A stretch of 64,000 nucleotides of DNA from UBA6144 sp964399165 (GTDB lineage Bacteria > Bdellovibrionota > Bacteriovoracia > Bacteriovoracales > Bacteriovoracaceae). The position numbers were made by a program, and so were the translations under genes. The notes under the pieces are model-generated. The model ran no database searches. It worked only from the letters and a program-made list of their open reading frames with translations, and was not told the origin of the DNA. Where the stretch lies: contig CAYNPO010000013.1 of NCBI GenBank assembly GCA_964399165.1, positions 30,143 through 94,142 of the forward strand. Direction: 5' to 3'. Positions 1-7,990 of this stretch are shown here, piece by piece (position 1 is the first letter of the stretch; every line of letters begins with the position of its first letter).

Positions 1-707
1 GGCACGTTGCAGAAGAGCGAGATCTTCTCCAGTATGTCCTGGTCCACCTCGCGGTCGGCACGGCAGATGATGATTTGGGGGAAAAGGCCGATCCCGCGCA
101 ACTCTTTCACCGAGTGCTGGGCAGGTTTGGATTTGAGTTCGCCGGCGGCGGCGATGTAGGGGATCAGCACCAGGTGCACGAACAGGACATTCTCGGTACC
201 CACGTCCAGGGCGAACTGGCGGATGCTCTCCATGTAGGGCAGTGACTCGATGTCCCCCACCGTCCCGCCGATCTCCCCGATCAAGAGGTCGCACTTCTCC
301 GCCGCCTTGTGGATCCGGCGCTTGATCTCGTCGGTGATGTGGGGAACGACCTGTACCGTCTTGCCGAGGTATTTGCCTTCGCGCTCGTTTTCGATCACCT
401 GCAGGTACACCTGCCCGGTGGTGAAGTTGTTGGTCTTGGAGAGGGTCAGCGTGGTGAAGCGCTCGTAGTGGCCCAGGTCCAGGTCGGTCTCGGCGCCGTC
501 GTCGGTGACGAACACCTCACCGTGCTGAGTGGGGCTCATGGTGCCAGGGTCCACGTTGATGTACGGGTCCATCTTCAGCATGTTGATGCGGAAGCCCCTT
601 CGCTCCATCAGCGAGGCGATACTCGCCGCCGCCAGCCCCTTGCCCAGTGAGCTGGTCACGCCGCCGGTGATGAAGATGTACTTCTTCGTTTGTTTACCGT
701 TCGCCAT
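1..707 (-). CDS. pyrG: CTP synthase, N-terminal part (cut by window edge)
   Basis: Makes CTP from UTP, ATP and glutamine, the last step of pyrimidine nucleotide synthesis. The reverse strand reads MANGKQTKKYIFITGG and continues through the P-loop-like SSLGKG segment typical of the CTP synthase amidoligase domain, then MDPYINVDPGTMSP and QVVPHITDEIK, all family hallmarks. About 235 residues are present. The C-terminal glutamine amidotransferase domain lies beyond base 1. The ATG at 707 overlaps the last 14 bases of kdsB, so the two are probably co-transcribed and translationally coupled; pyrG-kdsB adjacency is common in proteobacteria. Nothing unusual is seen in the visible part. Confidence 0.96.
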   Translation of the reverse strand, partial: MANGKQTKKYIFITGGVTSSLGKGLAAASIASLMERRGFRINMLKMDPYINVDPGTMSPTQHGEVFVTDDGAETDLDLGHYERFTTLTLSKTNNFTTGQVYLQVIENEREGKYLGKTVQVVPHITDEIKRRIHKAAEKCDLLIGEIGGTVGDIESLPYMESIRQFALDVGTENVLFVHLVLIPYIAAAGELKSKPAQHSVKELRGIGLFPQIIICRADREVDQDILEKISLFCNV

Positions 708-1428
708 GCAAAGCCTCTTCCACTTTCTTGACGTCGGCGGGGACGTCCACGCCGATGAGTTCCTGCCGCGTTTCGAGGGCGCCGATGGACATGCCGTCCT
801 CCAAGGCGCGCAATTGCTCCAGCTTCTCGAGATTCTCGAGCCTGCCCTCGGGCAGGGCCACGAAGCGCGCCAGCGCCTGGGCGCGGTAACTGTAGACACC
901 TACGTGCTGGTGCCAACCCGGTTCCTGGCCGTCCCGGTCATGTGGCACCGGTGAACGGCTGAAGTACAGGCAACGCCCCCCCTTCCCCATCACCGTTTTC
1001 ACCACGTTGGGATCGCCCCAAGCGGCCTCGGCACGCGAGCGCGGCCTTACCACTGTGGCGATGTCGAACCCGGAAGCACGGTGGAAGGCGGCAAGCTCGG
1101 CCAACATTTCCCCCTTCAGCAAAGGCTCGTCGCCCTGGACGTTGATATACAACTCGAAACCCGGAAGGTGGCGCGCGGCTGCCAGGGCGATGCGCTCGGA
1201 GCCGGAGGGCACGTCGTCGTCCACCCGCAAACAACGCCCTCCAAACCCCTCCACGGCATGCTGGATGCGCCCGTCGTCCGTGACCACATAGCACGGAAGT
1301 CCCGAGCGCACGGCATTTTCATAAACCCGTTGGATCATGGGACGTCCAAGGATGGGGGCGAGGGGTTTGCCGGGGAACCGGGTAGAGCTATAGCGGGCGG
1401 GAATGAGTACGGCGGCTGCCTGGGCCAT
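694..1428 (-). CDS. kdsB: 3-deoxy-manno-octulosonate cytidylyltransferase
   Basis: Activates KDO with CTP to give CMP-KDO for lipid A-core assembly in the cytoplasm, so the organism makes a KDO-containing lipopolysaccharide. The 244-residue protein has the usual family length and the N-terminal nucleotidyltransferase signature IPARYSSTRFPGKPLAPI, followed by GRPMIQRVYENA, VQGDEPLL and YFSRSPVP. It lies directly upstream of pyrG with a 14-base overlap, which also makes metabolic sense because pyrG supplies its CTP. A -35/-10 pair (TTGTCG, 18 bases, TATGAT) lies just upstream, followed by a short leader with a GAGGGA ribosome binding site. Confidence 0.97.
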   Translation of the reverse strand: MAQAAAVLIPARYSSTRFPGKPLAPILGRPMIQRVYENAVRSGLPCYVVTDDGRIQHAVEGFGGRCLRVDDDVPSGSERIALAAARHLPGFELYINVQGDEPLLKGEMLAELAAFHRASGFDIATVVRPRSRAEAAWGDPNVVKTVMGKGGRCLYFSRSPVPHDRDGQEPGWHQHVGVYSYRAQALARFVALPEGRLENLEKLEQLRALEDGMSIGALETRQELIGVDVPADVKKVEEALHGER

Positions 1429-1452
1429 GATCCCTCAGTGTGACGACACCCC

Positions 1453-1482
1453 ATCATAGGGCCCCGCTTCGGCCTCCGACAA
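1453..1482 (-). promoter_or_regulatory. sigma70-type promoter of kdsB-pyrG
   Basis: On the reverse strand TTGTCG (1482-1477) and TATGAT (1458-1453) are separated by 18 bases. The predicted transcript starts near 1446 and keeps a purine-rich GAGGGA ribosome binding site before the kdsB ATG at 1428. Found by eye only. Confidence 0.5.
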
Positions 1483-1493
1483 CCTTTTCCCCG

Positions 1494-1524
1494 TTGTCTC
1501 TGAGGGGTGCCTGCGCGTTATAAT
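1494..1524 (+). promoter_or_regulatory. sigma70-type promoter giving a leaderless start at 1530
   Basis: TTGTCT (1494-1499) and a perfect TATAAT (1519-1524) are separated by 19 bases. The -10 box ends five bases before the ATG at 1530, so the transcript should begin at or next to the start codon. Confidence 0.55.
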
Positions 1525-1529
1525 AAGGC

Positions 1530-1865
1530 ATGCGTTTCCTGTTGCTCTTTACATGGGTGAGCTGGTCGGCCGTGGCGCAAACTGCCCCCGGTTTCGATCC
1601 TTTGACCTCGCCTAACATGAGTGTGCGCTGCCGTGACCTCCTGAAGGAGCGCAACGAGAAGATCCAGGTGCGGCAGAAACTCTCCTCCCTCGTCCAACGC
1701 AATGACGCCCTCTTGAAGAAGGTGGCCCCCAACCGCGTCTCAATGAGGCGTCGGCTGGAAGCCAATGGGATCACCTTGCGTAATGAGCACTACTTGGCCG
1801 CCCTCCAGGTGCAGAACATGGAGGAGGGCATCGTCCGTTCGGGATGCCCCGGCATCAGTCTCTGA
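1530..1865 (+). CDS. small secreted protein of unknown function
   Basis: A 111-residue protein with a short signal peptide (MRFLLLFTWVSWSAVAQT, likely cleaved after VAQ) and a mostly helical, charged mature part rich in Arg, Lys and Glu. Two cysteines (in VRCRDLL and near the C-terminus, SGCPG) could form a periplasmic disulfide. I do not recognise a domain. It stands alone between the divergent kdsB operon and the TolC-like gene, with a promoter whose -10 box nearly touches the start codon and a good terminator behind it, so it is an independent transcription unit. Confidence 0.75.
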   Translation: MRFLLLFTWVSWSAVAQTAPGFDPLTSPNMSVRCRDLLKERNEKIQVRQKLSSLVQRNDALLKKVAPNRVSMRRRLEANGITLRNEHYLAALQVQNMEEGIVRSGCPGISL

Positions 1866-1893
1866 AAAGCGCCAATTATTTGGCGTTTTCTTT
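1865..1893 (+). terminator. Rho-independent terminator after the small secreted gene
   Basis: Stem CGCCAA (1870-1875), loop TTAT, stem TTGGCG (1880-1885), extended by A:T pairs on both sides, then TTTTCTTT. The stop codon of the 1530-1865 gene immediately precedes the hairpin. Confidence 0.85.
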
Positions 1894-1951
1894 CCCCGAC
1901 CCCTGTTGTTAAGATCGCCGAGCACACACGACACGAACGTGGAGAGAGAGC

Positions 1952-3454
1952 TTGGCACCATGGCGCTTCTTGGCCGCATTGGCCTGGATGATGGCGGTGG
2001 TCCCGTCCCACGCCCAGGAAGGGTTGGGGCCCGACCCCATCCCGGGGGAGACGTTTCCCGCGGAGGCCAGCGCCTCCATGCCCGAAGCCCTCCCCCGTGA
2101 CACCGGCGCTCCCGCCGACAATGTGCCCGTGGCCGAACGTCCGGACGCACGCGTGGTGGAACTGCGCTCGGTGATCGAAGAGGCCCTCCGCAAGAATCCC
2201 ACGGAGCAAGTTCGCCACAGCCAGAACGCCCGACTGGACCTGCTCAAACAGGACCTCACGGAAAGTTTCTGGCTCCCCAACCTGACCTTGGACTTCAACG
2301 TTTCCAATCACCGCTATGACCGGGTGTATACCTCAACCCAGAGCATTCCCGGCACCGCCTCCTCGCCCTCTCCGGGCGGCTCCCTGGGGCTCACCGTCGA
2401 GGATTACACCGTCTTCAACTGGGGACGGGACTACCTCGCCTACCTGAACACCAAGCAGAACCTGCTGCGCGAGCACCAACGGTTGGTCGAGGCCCGCCGC
2501 CGCCTGCGCTTCCAGGTGATCGCCCAGTACTTCAACTTGGTGCGCGTAAAGGAGTTCGCCAAGATCAAGCGCGAGCAGCTCCGGCAAGCCTCCTTCATCC
2601 ACCGCTTGGCGCGGGAGAAGTTGCAGCTGCGCAAAGTCCCGGCCATGGAGTACTACCAAACCCGGGCGGAGTTCCTGCGGGCCCAGACCGAGTACCAGCA
2701 GGGCCTCTTCGACGTGGGCCAGGAAGAAGAGCGCATGGCGAACCTACTGGGCGACGAGTATCGTCCCGCCTACCGCCCCATGGAGCAACTGCGCTTCACC
2801 AGCGTTTCCACCTCGCCGGAAGAGGCCCTGCGACATGCCCTCTCGACCTCTCCCTCTTTCCGGGACGCCAAGGTTGCCTACGAAACAGCATCCCGCGCTT
2901 ACGAGAAGGCCCTCAAGGACAACCTTCCCCTACCCAAGTTCACGCTCGGCGTGGGGACCTACGCCCAACAGTTCGGCCCCGACGGGAACACTTGGCTGCG
3001 GGAGACGCCCACCGGCCGGGACGTGGAGATGGTGGCGGCCGTGAACATGCGCTGGACCCTCACCGGGGAGGGGGGGCTCTTCAACTCGCGCGTTAACAAG
3101 CTGGCTTACCTGGATAAACGCATCACCGAGATCCGCTTCTACAACTCCAAGCGTGAGGTGGAGGTCCGCCTGCGCACCCTCCTGGCCACCTTGCGCTTCC
3201 TGGAACAAAAGGTGGCGGTAGCCGACTACCAGGACAAGAACGCCCGCTCCAACTTCGACAGCACCCTCAACCAGTACACCACCGGCCGCACTCCCTTCCC
3301 CCAGATCAAGTTGGCCCTGGACAACTGGGTGCTGTCCGAGATGAATTCCGAGAACGTGAAATACGAGCACCTGCTGCGCAAGCTCGAGCTCGCCGAGGTC
3401 ATGGGGCTGGACGATCTCCCGGGCGAAAACTTTGAAACCCTGGCGGTGAGGTGA
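1952..3454 (+). CDS. TolC-family outer-membrane efflux channel
   Basis: A 500-residue exported protein with a signal peptide (MAPWRFLAALAWMMAVVPSHA). The long helical repeats with many Arg/Glu/Gln (for example LNTKQNLLREHQRLVEARRRL and FIHRLAREKLQLRKVPAMEYYQTRAEFLRAQ) fit the alpha-helical barrel of TolC/OEP proteins, which form the outer-membrane exit duct of efflux pumps or type I secretion. No membrane-fusion or inner-membrane pump gene is adjacent. The next gene overlaps its stop codon and encodes a small predicted beta-barrel. A purine-rich GGAGAGAGAG sits upstream of the ATG. Confidence 0.85.
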   Translation: MAPWRFLAALAWMMAVVPSHAQEGLGPDPIPGETFPAEASASMPEALPRDTGAPADNVPVAERPDARVVELRSVIEEALRKNPTEQVRHSQNARLDLLKQDLTESFWLPNLTLDFNVSNHRYDRVYTSTQSIPGTASSPSPGGSLGLTVEDYTVFNWGRDYLAYLNTKQNLLREHQRLVEARRRLRFQVIAQYFNLVRVKEFAKIKREQLRQASFIHRLAREKLQLRKVPAMEYYQTRAEFLRAQTEYQQGLFDVGQEEERMANLLGDEYRPAYRPMEQLRFTSVSTSPEEALRHALSTSPSFRDAKVAYETASRAYEKALKDNLPLPKFTLGVGTYAQQFGPDGNTWLRETPTGRDVEMVAAVNMRWTLTGEGGLFNSRVNKLAYLDKRITEIRFYNSKREVEVRLRTLLATLRFLEQKVAVADYQDKNARSNFDSTLNQYTTGRTPFPQIKLALDNWVLSEMNSENVKYEHLLRKLELAEVMGLDDLPGENFETLAVR

Positions 3455-3456
3455 GT

Positions 3457-4220
3457 ATGAAACCCGCGCTGCTATTAGCTTCGCTCCTTTGGGCCGTCTC
3501 TGCCGCCCGTGCCGCTTACGACGACCCCGAAGCCGCCTTCCGTCTTCCCCCCGAGGAGCGCGAGCCCTCCGAGGACGACGTACGCCGGCACAAACCCGAG
3601 AAGCACTCCTGGGATGAGACCGTCATTCGAGACCTGGACGACTCCACCAACGTCGCCGGAAACAGCCGCTGGACCGGTGAGGACCGCAACAAACTTTCCG
3701 CCTCCCTCCACGTGAACGGCCGCTACGAATACATGTCGGAGCTGCTGGGCTTCGAGCTGCAGTGGCTCCGCCGCACGGAGAACTGGTCCAAGCTGTGGTG
3801 GGGGGGCATGCTGAAACAAACCCAGACCCAGTTCCGGCACCTGGCCGCTCCACGCCGCCCTTCCATCGACTACGACGGCAGCGACGAGCAGAGCGTCTTC
3901 AGCGCAGGCCTAGGCATCGGCTACCGCTTCAAGCTGCTGTTCGCCCTCGTGGACAGCGAACGTACCTTCGAAACGGTGAACGTCTTCGCAACCTACAACC
4001 GCCTGTCTTCCAAAGAGCAGGTCGGGTCTTTCGGCGGTTATGGCATGGCCGCGGAGTACGGCGTCCACCGCCGCACCCGTACCAGCTTCTTCTGGGGCGG
4101 CAAATTCACTTACAACCTGGCTTGGCCCACACGTTCCCGCGATCCAGGTGAGTCCCAGCAAGACGCTTCCATTTCCCTGGGGTGGTACACCCTGGCGCTG
4201 GAAGGGGGGTTCTTCTTCTA

Positions 4221-4221
<1 letters not shown>
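3457..4221 (+). CDS. predicted small outer-membrane beta-barrel protein
   Basis: About 254 residues with a signal peptide (MKPALLLASLLWAVSAARA), an acidic, charged N-terminal stretch, then alternating hydrophobic and aromatic segments ending in the aromatic-rich C-terminus LEGGFFF, as expected for an outer-membrane barrel. I cannot assign a named family. A GTG at 3451 is also possible, but the ATG at 3457 directly follows the GAGGTGAG ribosome binding site and starts the signal peptide. It overlaps the end of the TolC-like gene and its own stop shares a base with the purB ATG (TAATG), so the three genes appear to be co-translated. Confidence 0.7.
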
Positions 4222-5513
<1,292 letters not shown>

Positions 5514-5525
5514 AGATCTCCGGAG

Positions 5526-6170
5526 TTATTTGATTTCTGAGACGACGTGGTCCTGCCCCTGGAACAGGGAGGCTTCCTTCTTGATGTACTCTTTGGCGGC
5601 GGCGACCGTGTCGAAGATCCCCAGGCTCACGCGGTACCAGGTGCCCTTCTCGGGAATAACCACTTCGTTGATGATCGGGTTGTAGCCTCGCACGGTGAAT
5701 CCCTCGGCGAACTCCTTGGCCTCCGCCATGCTGTTATAGGAGCCCAGCTGGATGGTGTACTTGCCGGTGTAAGCGTTGGCGGAAACCGCGGGCGTCTGGG
5801 GCATGGGCTTGTCGGCGGAATTGCCCGCGGGCATCTCCGCGGCGGGCGTTTCCGCGGAGTCGCCGCCTTCCTTGGAGAACTGCCCCAGCTCGTCGTTGAG
5901 CTTGTCCTTGGAGGCGTCCATCATCGCCTTGAGTTTTTCCTCGTCGCTCTCCGGGGCCTCGGCCAGCGCCTTGTCAGCGGCTTCTTCGTCGCCGGAGCGC
6001 ATCTCCACGGTCTTCACATCAGCGGCCGTCACCCCGGCCTTTTCCAGGGCCAGCTTCTTACCCATGTTCACGCCGAGGGTGAAGCAGGTCACGCTCATGA
6101 TCACGACGAACATGAAAATGAGGAAGATCTCTTTCTTTTCAAAGACGAAGACTTTGGCATTTTCCTGCAT
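5526..6170 (-). CDS. SPOR-domain membrane protein
   Basis: A 214-residue bitopic inner-membrane protein: short cytoplasmic N-terminus, one membrane segment (about residues 14-33), an Ala/Glu-rich periplasmic linker, and a C-terminal SPOR domain (about residues 135-212, YTIQLGSYNSMAEAKEFAE to GTWYRVSLGIFDTVAAAKEYI). SPOR domains bind septal peptidoglycan stripped of stem peptides, so a role in division or sporulation-like wall remodelling is likely. It converges with purB and diverges from the pilus operon. Its promoter is TTGCTC, 18 bases, TAGAAT, ending only six bases before the ATG, with no Shine-Dalgarno sequence. Confidence 0.85.
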   Translation of the reverse strand: MQENAKVFVFEKKEIFLIFMFVVIMSVTCFTLGVNMGKKLALEKAGVTAADVKTVEMRSGDEEAADKALAEAPESDEEKLKAMMDASKDKLNDELGQFSKEGGDSAETPAAEMPAGNSADKPMPQTPAVSANAYTGKYTIQLGSYNSMAEAKEFAEGFTVRGYNPIINEVVIPEKGTWYRVSLGIFDTVAAAKEYIKKEASLFQGQDHVVSEIK

Positions 6171-6176
6171 GGTTTC

Positions 6177-6206
6177 ATTCTACCCCCCCTCTTTCAGTCG
6201 GAGCAA
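6177..6206 (-). promoter_or_regulatory. promoter of SPOR gene, leaderless layout
   Basis: On the reverse strand TTGCTC (6206-6201), spacer 18, TAGAAT (6182-6177), then GAAACC and the ATG at 6170. The transcript is predicted to begin at the start codon. Confidence 0.5.
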
Positions 6207-6304
6207 GGCGTGTTTCTTTCCCGAACTGAATGCTCGGAATAGCGTGGTCCGACGGGAAATTCCCCGCCGGGCATGGTGTATGGGCCCTTCACAAAGGAGC
6301 CCCT

Positions 6305-6487
6305 ATGCAGCATCTCGTCCGCAACGTCCGTGACCAAAAAGGCCAGGCCCTCATGGAGTACGTCATCGTCTCCGGGCTGGTCGGCGTCTTCTGCCTCATC
6401 GCCGTTAAGCAATTCGGCGGAGTGGTCAGAGAGCGCGTGAACCACATGAAGGAACACATCACCAAGAACATCCAGCTGAAGGACTGA
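6305..6487 (+). CDS. Flp-type pilin-like small protein
   Basis: A 60-residue protein with a short basic leader (MQHLVRNVRDQKGQ), then ALMEYVIVSGLVGVFCLIAVKQFG, one hydrophobic segment starting with the acidic position typical of type IV/Flp pilins (Glu after the G-Q-A-L-M processing region). Flp pilins are about this size. A GGAG ribosome binding site precedes the ATG; a longer frame reaches back to 6230 but lacks such a signal. It opens an operon that also carries TadE/G-like genes, a secretin and a CpaF-type ATPase, which supports the pilin assignment. No prepilin peptidase is encoded nearby. Confidence 0.75.
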   Translation: MQHLVRNVRDQKGQALMEYVIVSGLVGVFCLIAVKQFGGVVRERVNHMKEHITKNIQLKD

Positions 6488-6489
6488 GC

Positions 6490-7197
6490 ATGGCCCCGCT
6501 ACTCTCCCTTGGTCTGGCTTCCATTGTATTGTTGGCGGCCCACGGAAGTGTCCGTGCGGTGGTGGATTCCGTGCGCTCGGCCCGGGCCTGGCGGGAGGCC
6601 ATCACCCGCACGGGGAAGTCTTGGAAGGGGCGAACCACCCCCTGGCTGGGCGAGCGCGGCTCGGTGGAAGCCTGGGGCCTTTTGGTCCTGCTGGCCCTGG
6701 CTTCGCTGATGCTCTACCAGGTCGGTGAATGGGAAGTGCGCCTCAAGGAAGTGCGCCGTCATCACAAGCTCGCCCTGTGCTTGAAGGAACTCATCAACGA
6801 CACCCATCGGCTCGTGGCCCGGGTCAACCGCATCAACGGCGTCTTGACGGCGGGGGAAGGCGCTTCTCTAGCGGGGTTGTTCCTGCCGGGAGGCGTGCTG
6901 GCCCGGGGCTCGTGGGAAAAAACCAAACGCGCTCTCATGGCCGCCCAGGACGCCGCCTGGGGAGTCTCCCAAGTGACTAGGCTAAAACTCGTGCGCCAGG
7001 GGTGTCCGAATGCGGGCCACCCCTGGCCGTCCCCGTACCGTTGGCGCACGCACGGCCTGGAGCGGACGGCGGGAGGTGTGGCCAAGGTGGTGAGCCGTTC
7101 CGGCCATGCCCGCTGGGCCACACCGTTGGTGAGCTATGCAGTGAGCTGGCGCTTGGAGCACAGCCTGGACGCCCGGATGGATTGGGAGGTGCGTTGA
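6490..7197 (+). CDS. TadE/TadG-like pilus-assembly protein (tentative)
   Basis: A 235-residue protein with an N-terminal hydrophobic helix (about residues 5-25), a second one near residues 57-77 (AWGLLVLLALASLMLYQVG), then a soluble part with two cysteines. It starts two bases after the pilin stop and ends in a TGATG overlap with the next gene. Position and architecture fit the minor pseudopilins of Tad systems, but I see no diagnostic motif, so the name rests mostly on context. Confidence 0.55.
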   Translation: MAPLLSLGLASIVLLAAHGSVRAVVDSVRSARAWREAITRTGKSWKGRTTPWLGERGSVEAWGLLVLLALASLMLYQVGEWEVRLKEVRRHHKLALCLKELINDTHRLVARVNRINGVLTAGEGASLAGLFLPGGVLARGSWEKTKRALMAAQDAAWGVSQVTRLKLVRQGCPNAGHPWPSPYRWRTHGLERTAGGVAKVVSRSGHARWATPLVSYAVSWRLEHSLDARMDWEVR

Positions 7198-7358
7198 TGC
7201 CGACGCTACTTTACGCTGCCCTGTGGGTCGCGGCCTGGGCCGTGGTGGTGGGAGGAAGTACATTCACCCACCGCCGTTACCAGCGGGCCATGCAGGAAGA
7301 AGTCCAGTCATTTAACCGCCAATGGGCAAGCCTGGAGCGCAAGTATGCTGGCCCGTAA
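7197..7358 (+). CDS. 53-residue single-pass membrane protein in the pilus operon
   Basis: MPTLLYAALWVAAWAVVVGG forms one N-terminal transmembrane helix, followed by a charged helical tail (RRYQRAMQEEVQSFNRQWASL). The ATG shares bases with the previous stop (TGATG at 7195-7199) and its end overlaps the next gene by 14 bases, so it is embedded in the operon and probably translated by coupling. The shape resembles a small TadE-like minor pilin. The family is not recognised. Confidence 0.6.
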   Translation: MPTLLYAALWVAAWAVVVGGSTFTHRRYQRAMQEEVQSFNRQWASLERKYAGP

Positions 7359-7728
7359 AAAACTCGCCCTTCGCTTATTCGGTGTACTAGCGGGAGTGAA
7401 TCTTCTCTTGTGGCTGGTTTTTTCGCCGACACCGGCCCCAGCGCCTCAACCGGCCTCCGGTGTCGAGCTCCGCATTAGCGCCACGTTGCTTACGCCGTTT
7501 GCCGCGGGCAAGCGCGTCCTGTGGGCCACCCCGGACGGACGCCCCCTGGGGGTAGTGCGGCTGGAGCGTCAAGAGAGTGAGGGACTGGTGGTGTCTCTCG
7601 GGCCGGAACTTTACCGTCGTCATCAACGGACACTGGTCCAGGGCGACGGCGTACTCCTCCCCTATTTACCCGGCATGGGCGTCCAACGCCCGGCCCTTCC
7701 AGGCAGGACCTATGAAATCGCTTACTGA
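7345..7728 (+). CDS. pilus-operon protein, possibly CpaB/RcpC-like remnant
   Basis: A 127-residue protein with an N-terminal membrane anchor or signal (LALRLFGVLAGVNLLLWLVFS), a Pro/Ala-rich linker and a small beta-rich domain (LRISATLLTPFAAGKRVLWATPDGRPLGVVRL). The layout resembles a shortened CpaB/RcpC protein, whose SAF domain sits beside the secretin in Tad systems. It is about half the usual CpaB length. It overlaps both neighbours. Confidence 0.5.
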   Translation: MLARKKLALRLFGVLAGVNLLLWLVFSPTPAPAPQPASGVELRISATLLTPFAAGKRVLWATPDGRPLGVVRLERQESEGLVVSLGPELYRRHQRTLVQGDGVLLPYLPGMGVQRPALPGRTYEIAY

Positions 7729-7990
7729 ATCTTTGCTGACCGCATTCTTAATAGGCGCGCCGGTGCTTTTGACCCACGACCACACGGAGCACGGAAACCA
7801 CGTGCTGCAGGTGCTGTTGGAACGCTACCAGTTACCCAGGGACTTCATTGAGGTGAGGCAGGTGCCCGGGCCATGTGGAATCCCGTCTGGGACGGCGTCC
7901 TGGCACTTGTGCGTGGATGCGCACGGAGACCTGCACGAGGTCTCCGTGGACGATGCGTTCTTGAAAGAAACGTTGAGGATTTTCTTATGA
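7712..7990 (+). CDS. 92-residue hypothetical protein in the pilus operon
   Basis: Begins at the ATG at 7712, overlapping the previous gene by 17 bases, and ends in an ATGA overlap with the secretin start at 7987. The N-terminus (LTESLLTAFLIGAPVLLT) is weakly hydrophobic and could be a signal peptide. The rest is His/Glu-rich with two cysteines (GPCG and HLCVD). I do not recognise it. Tight packing on both sides supports it being real. Confidence 0.5.
   Translation: MKSLTESLLTAFLIGAPVLLTHDHTEHGNHVLQVLLERYQLPRDFIEVRQVPGPCGIPSGTASWHLCVDAHGDLHEVSVDDAFLKETLRIFL

Noticed and set aside
1740..2311. Reverse open frames opposite the TolC-like gene
   Set aside because: No ribosome binding site, promoter or recognised motif; they cross the terminator at 1865-1893 and overlap better-supported genes.
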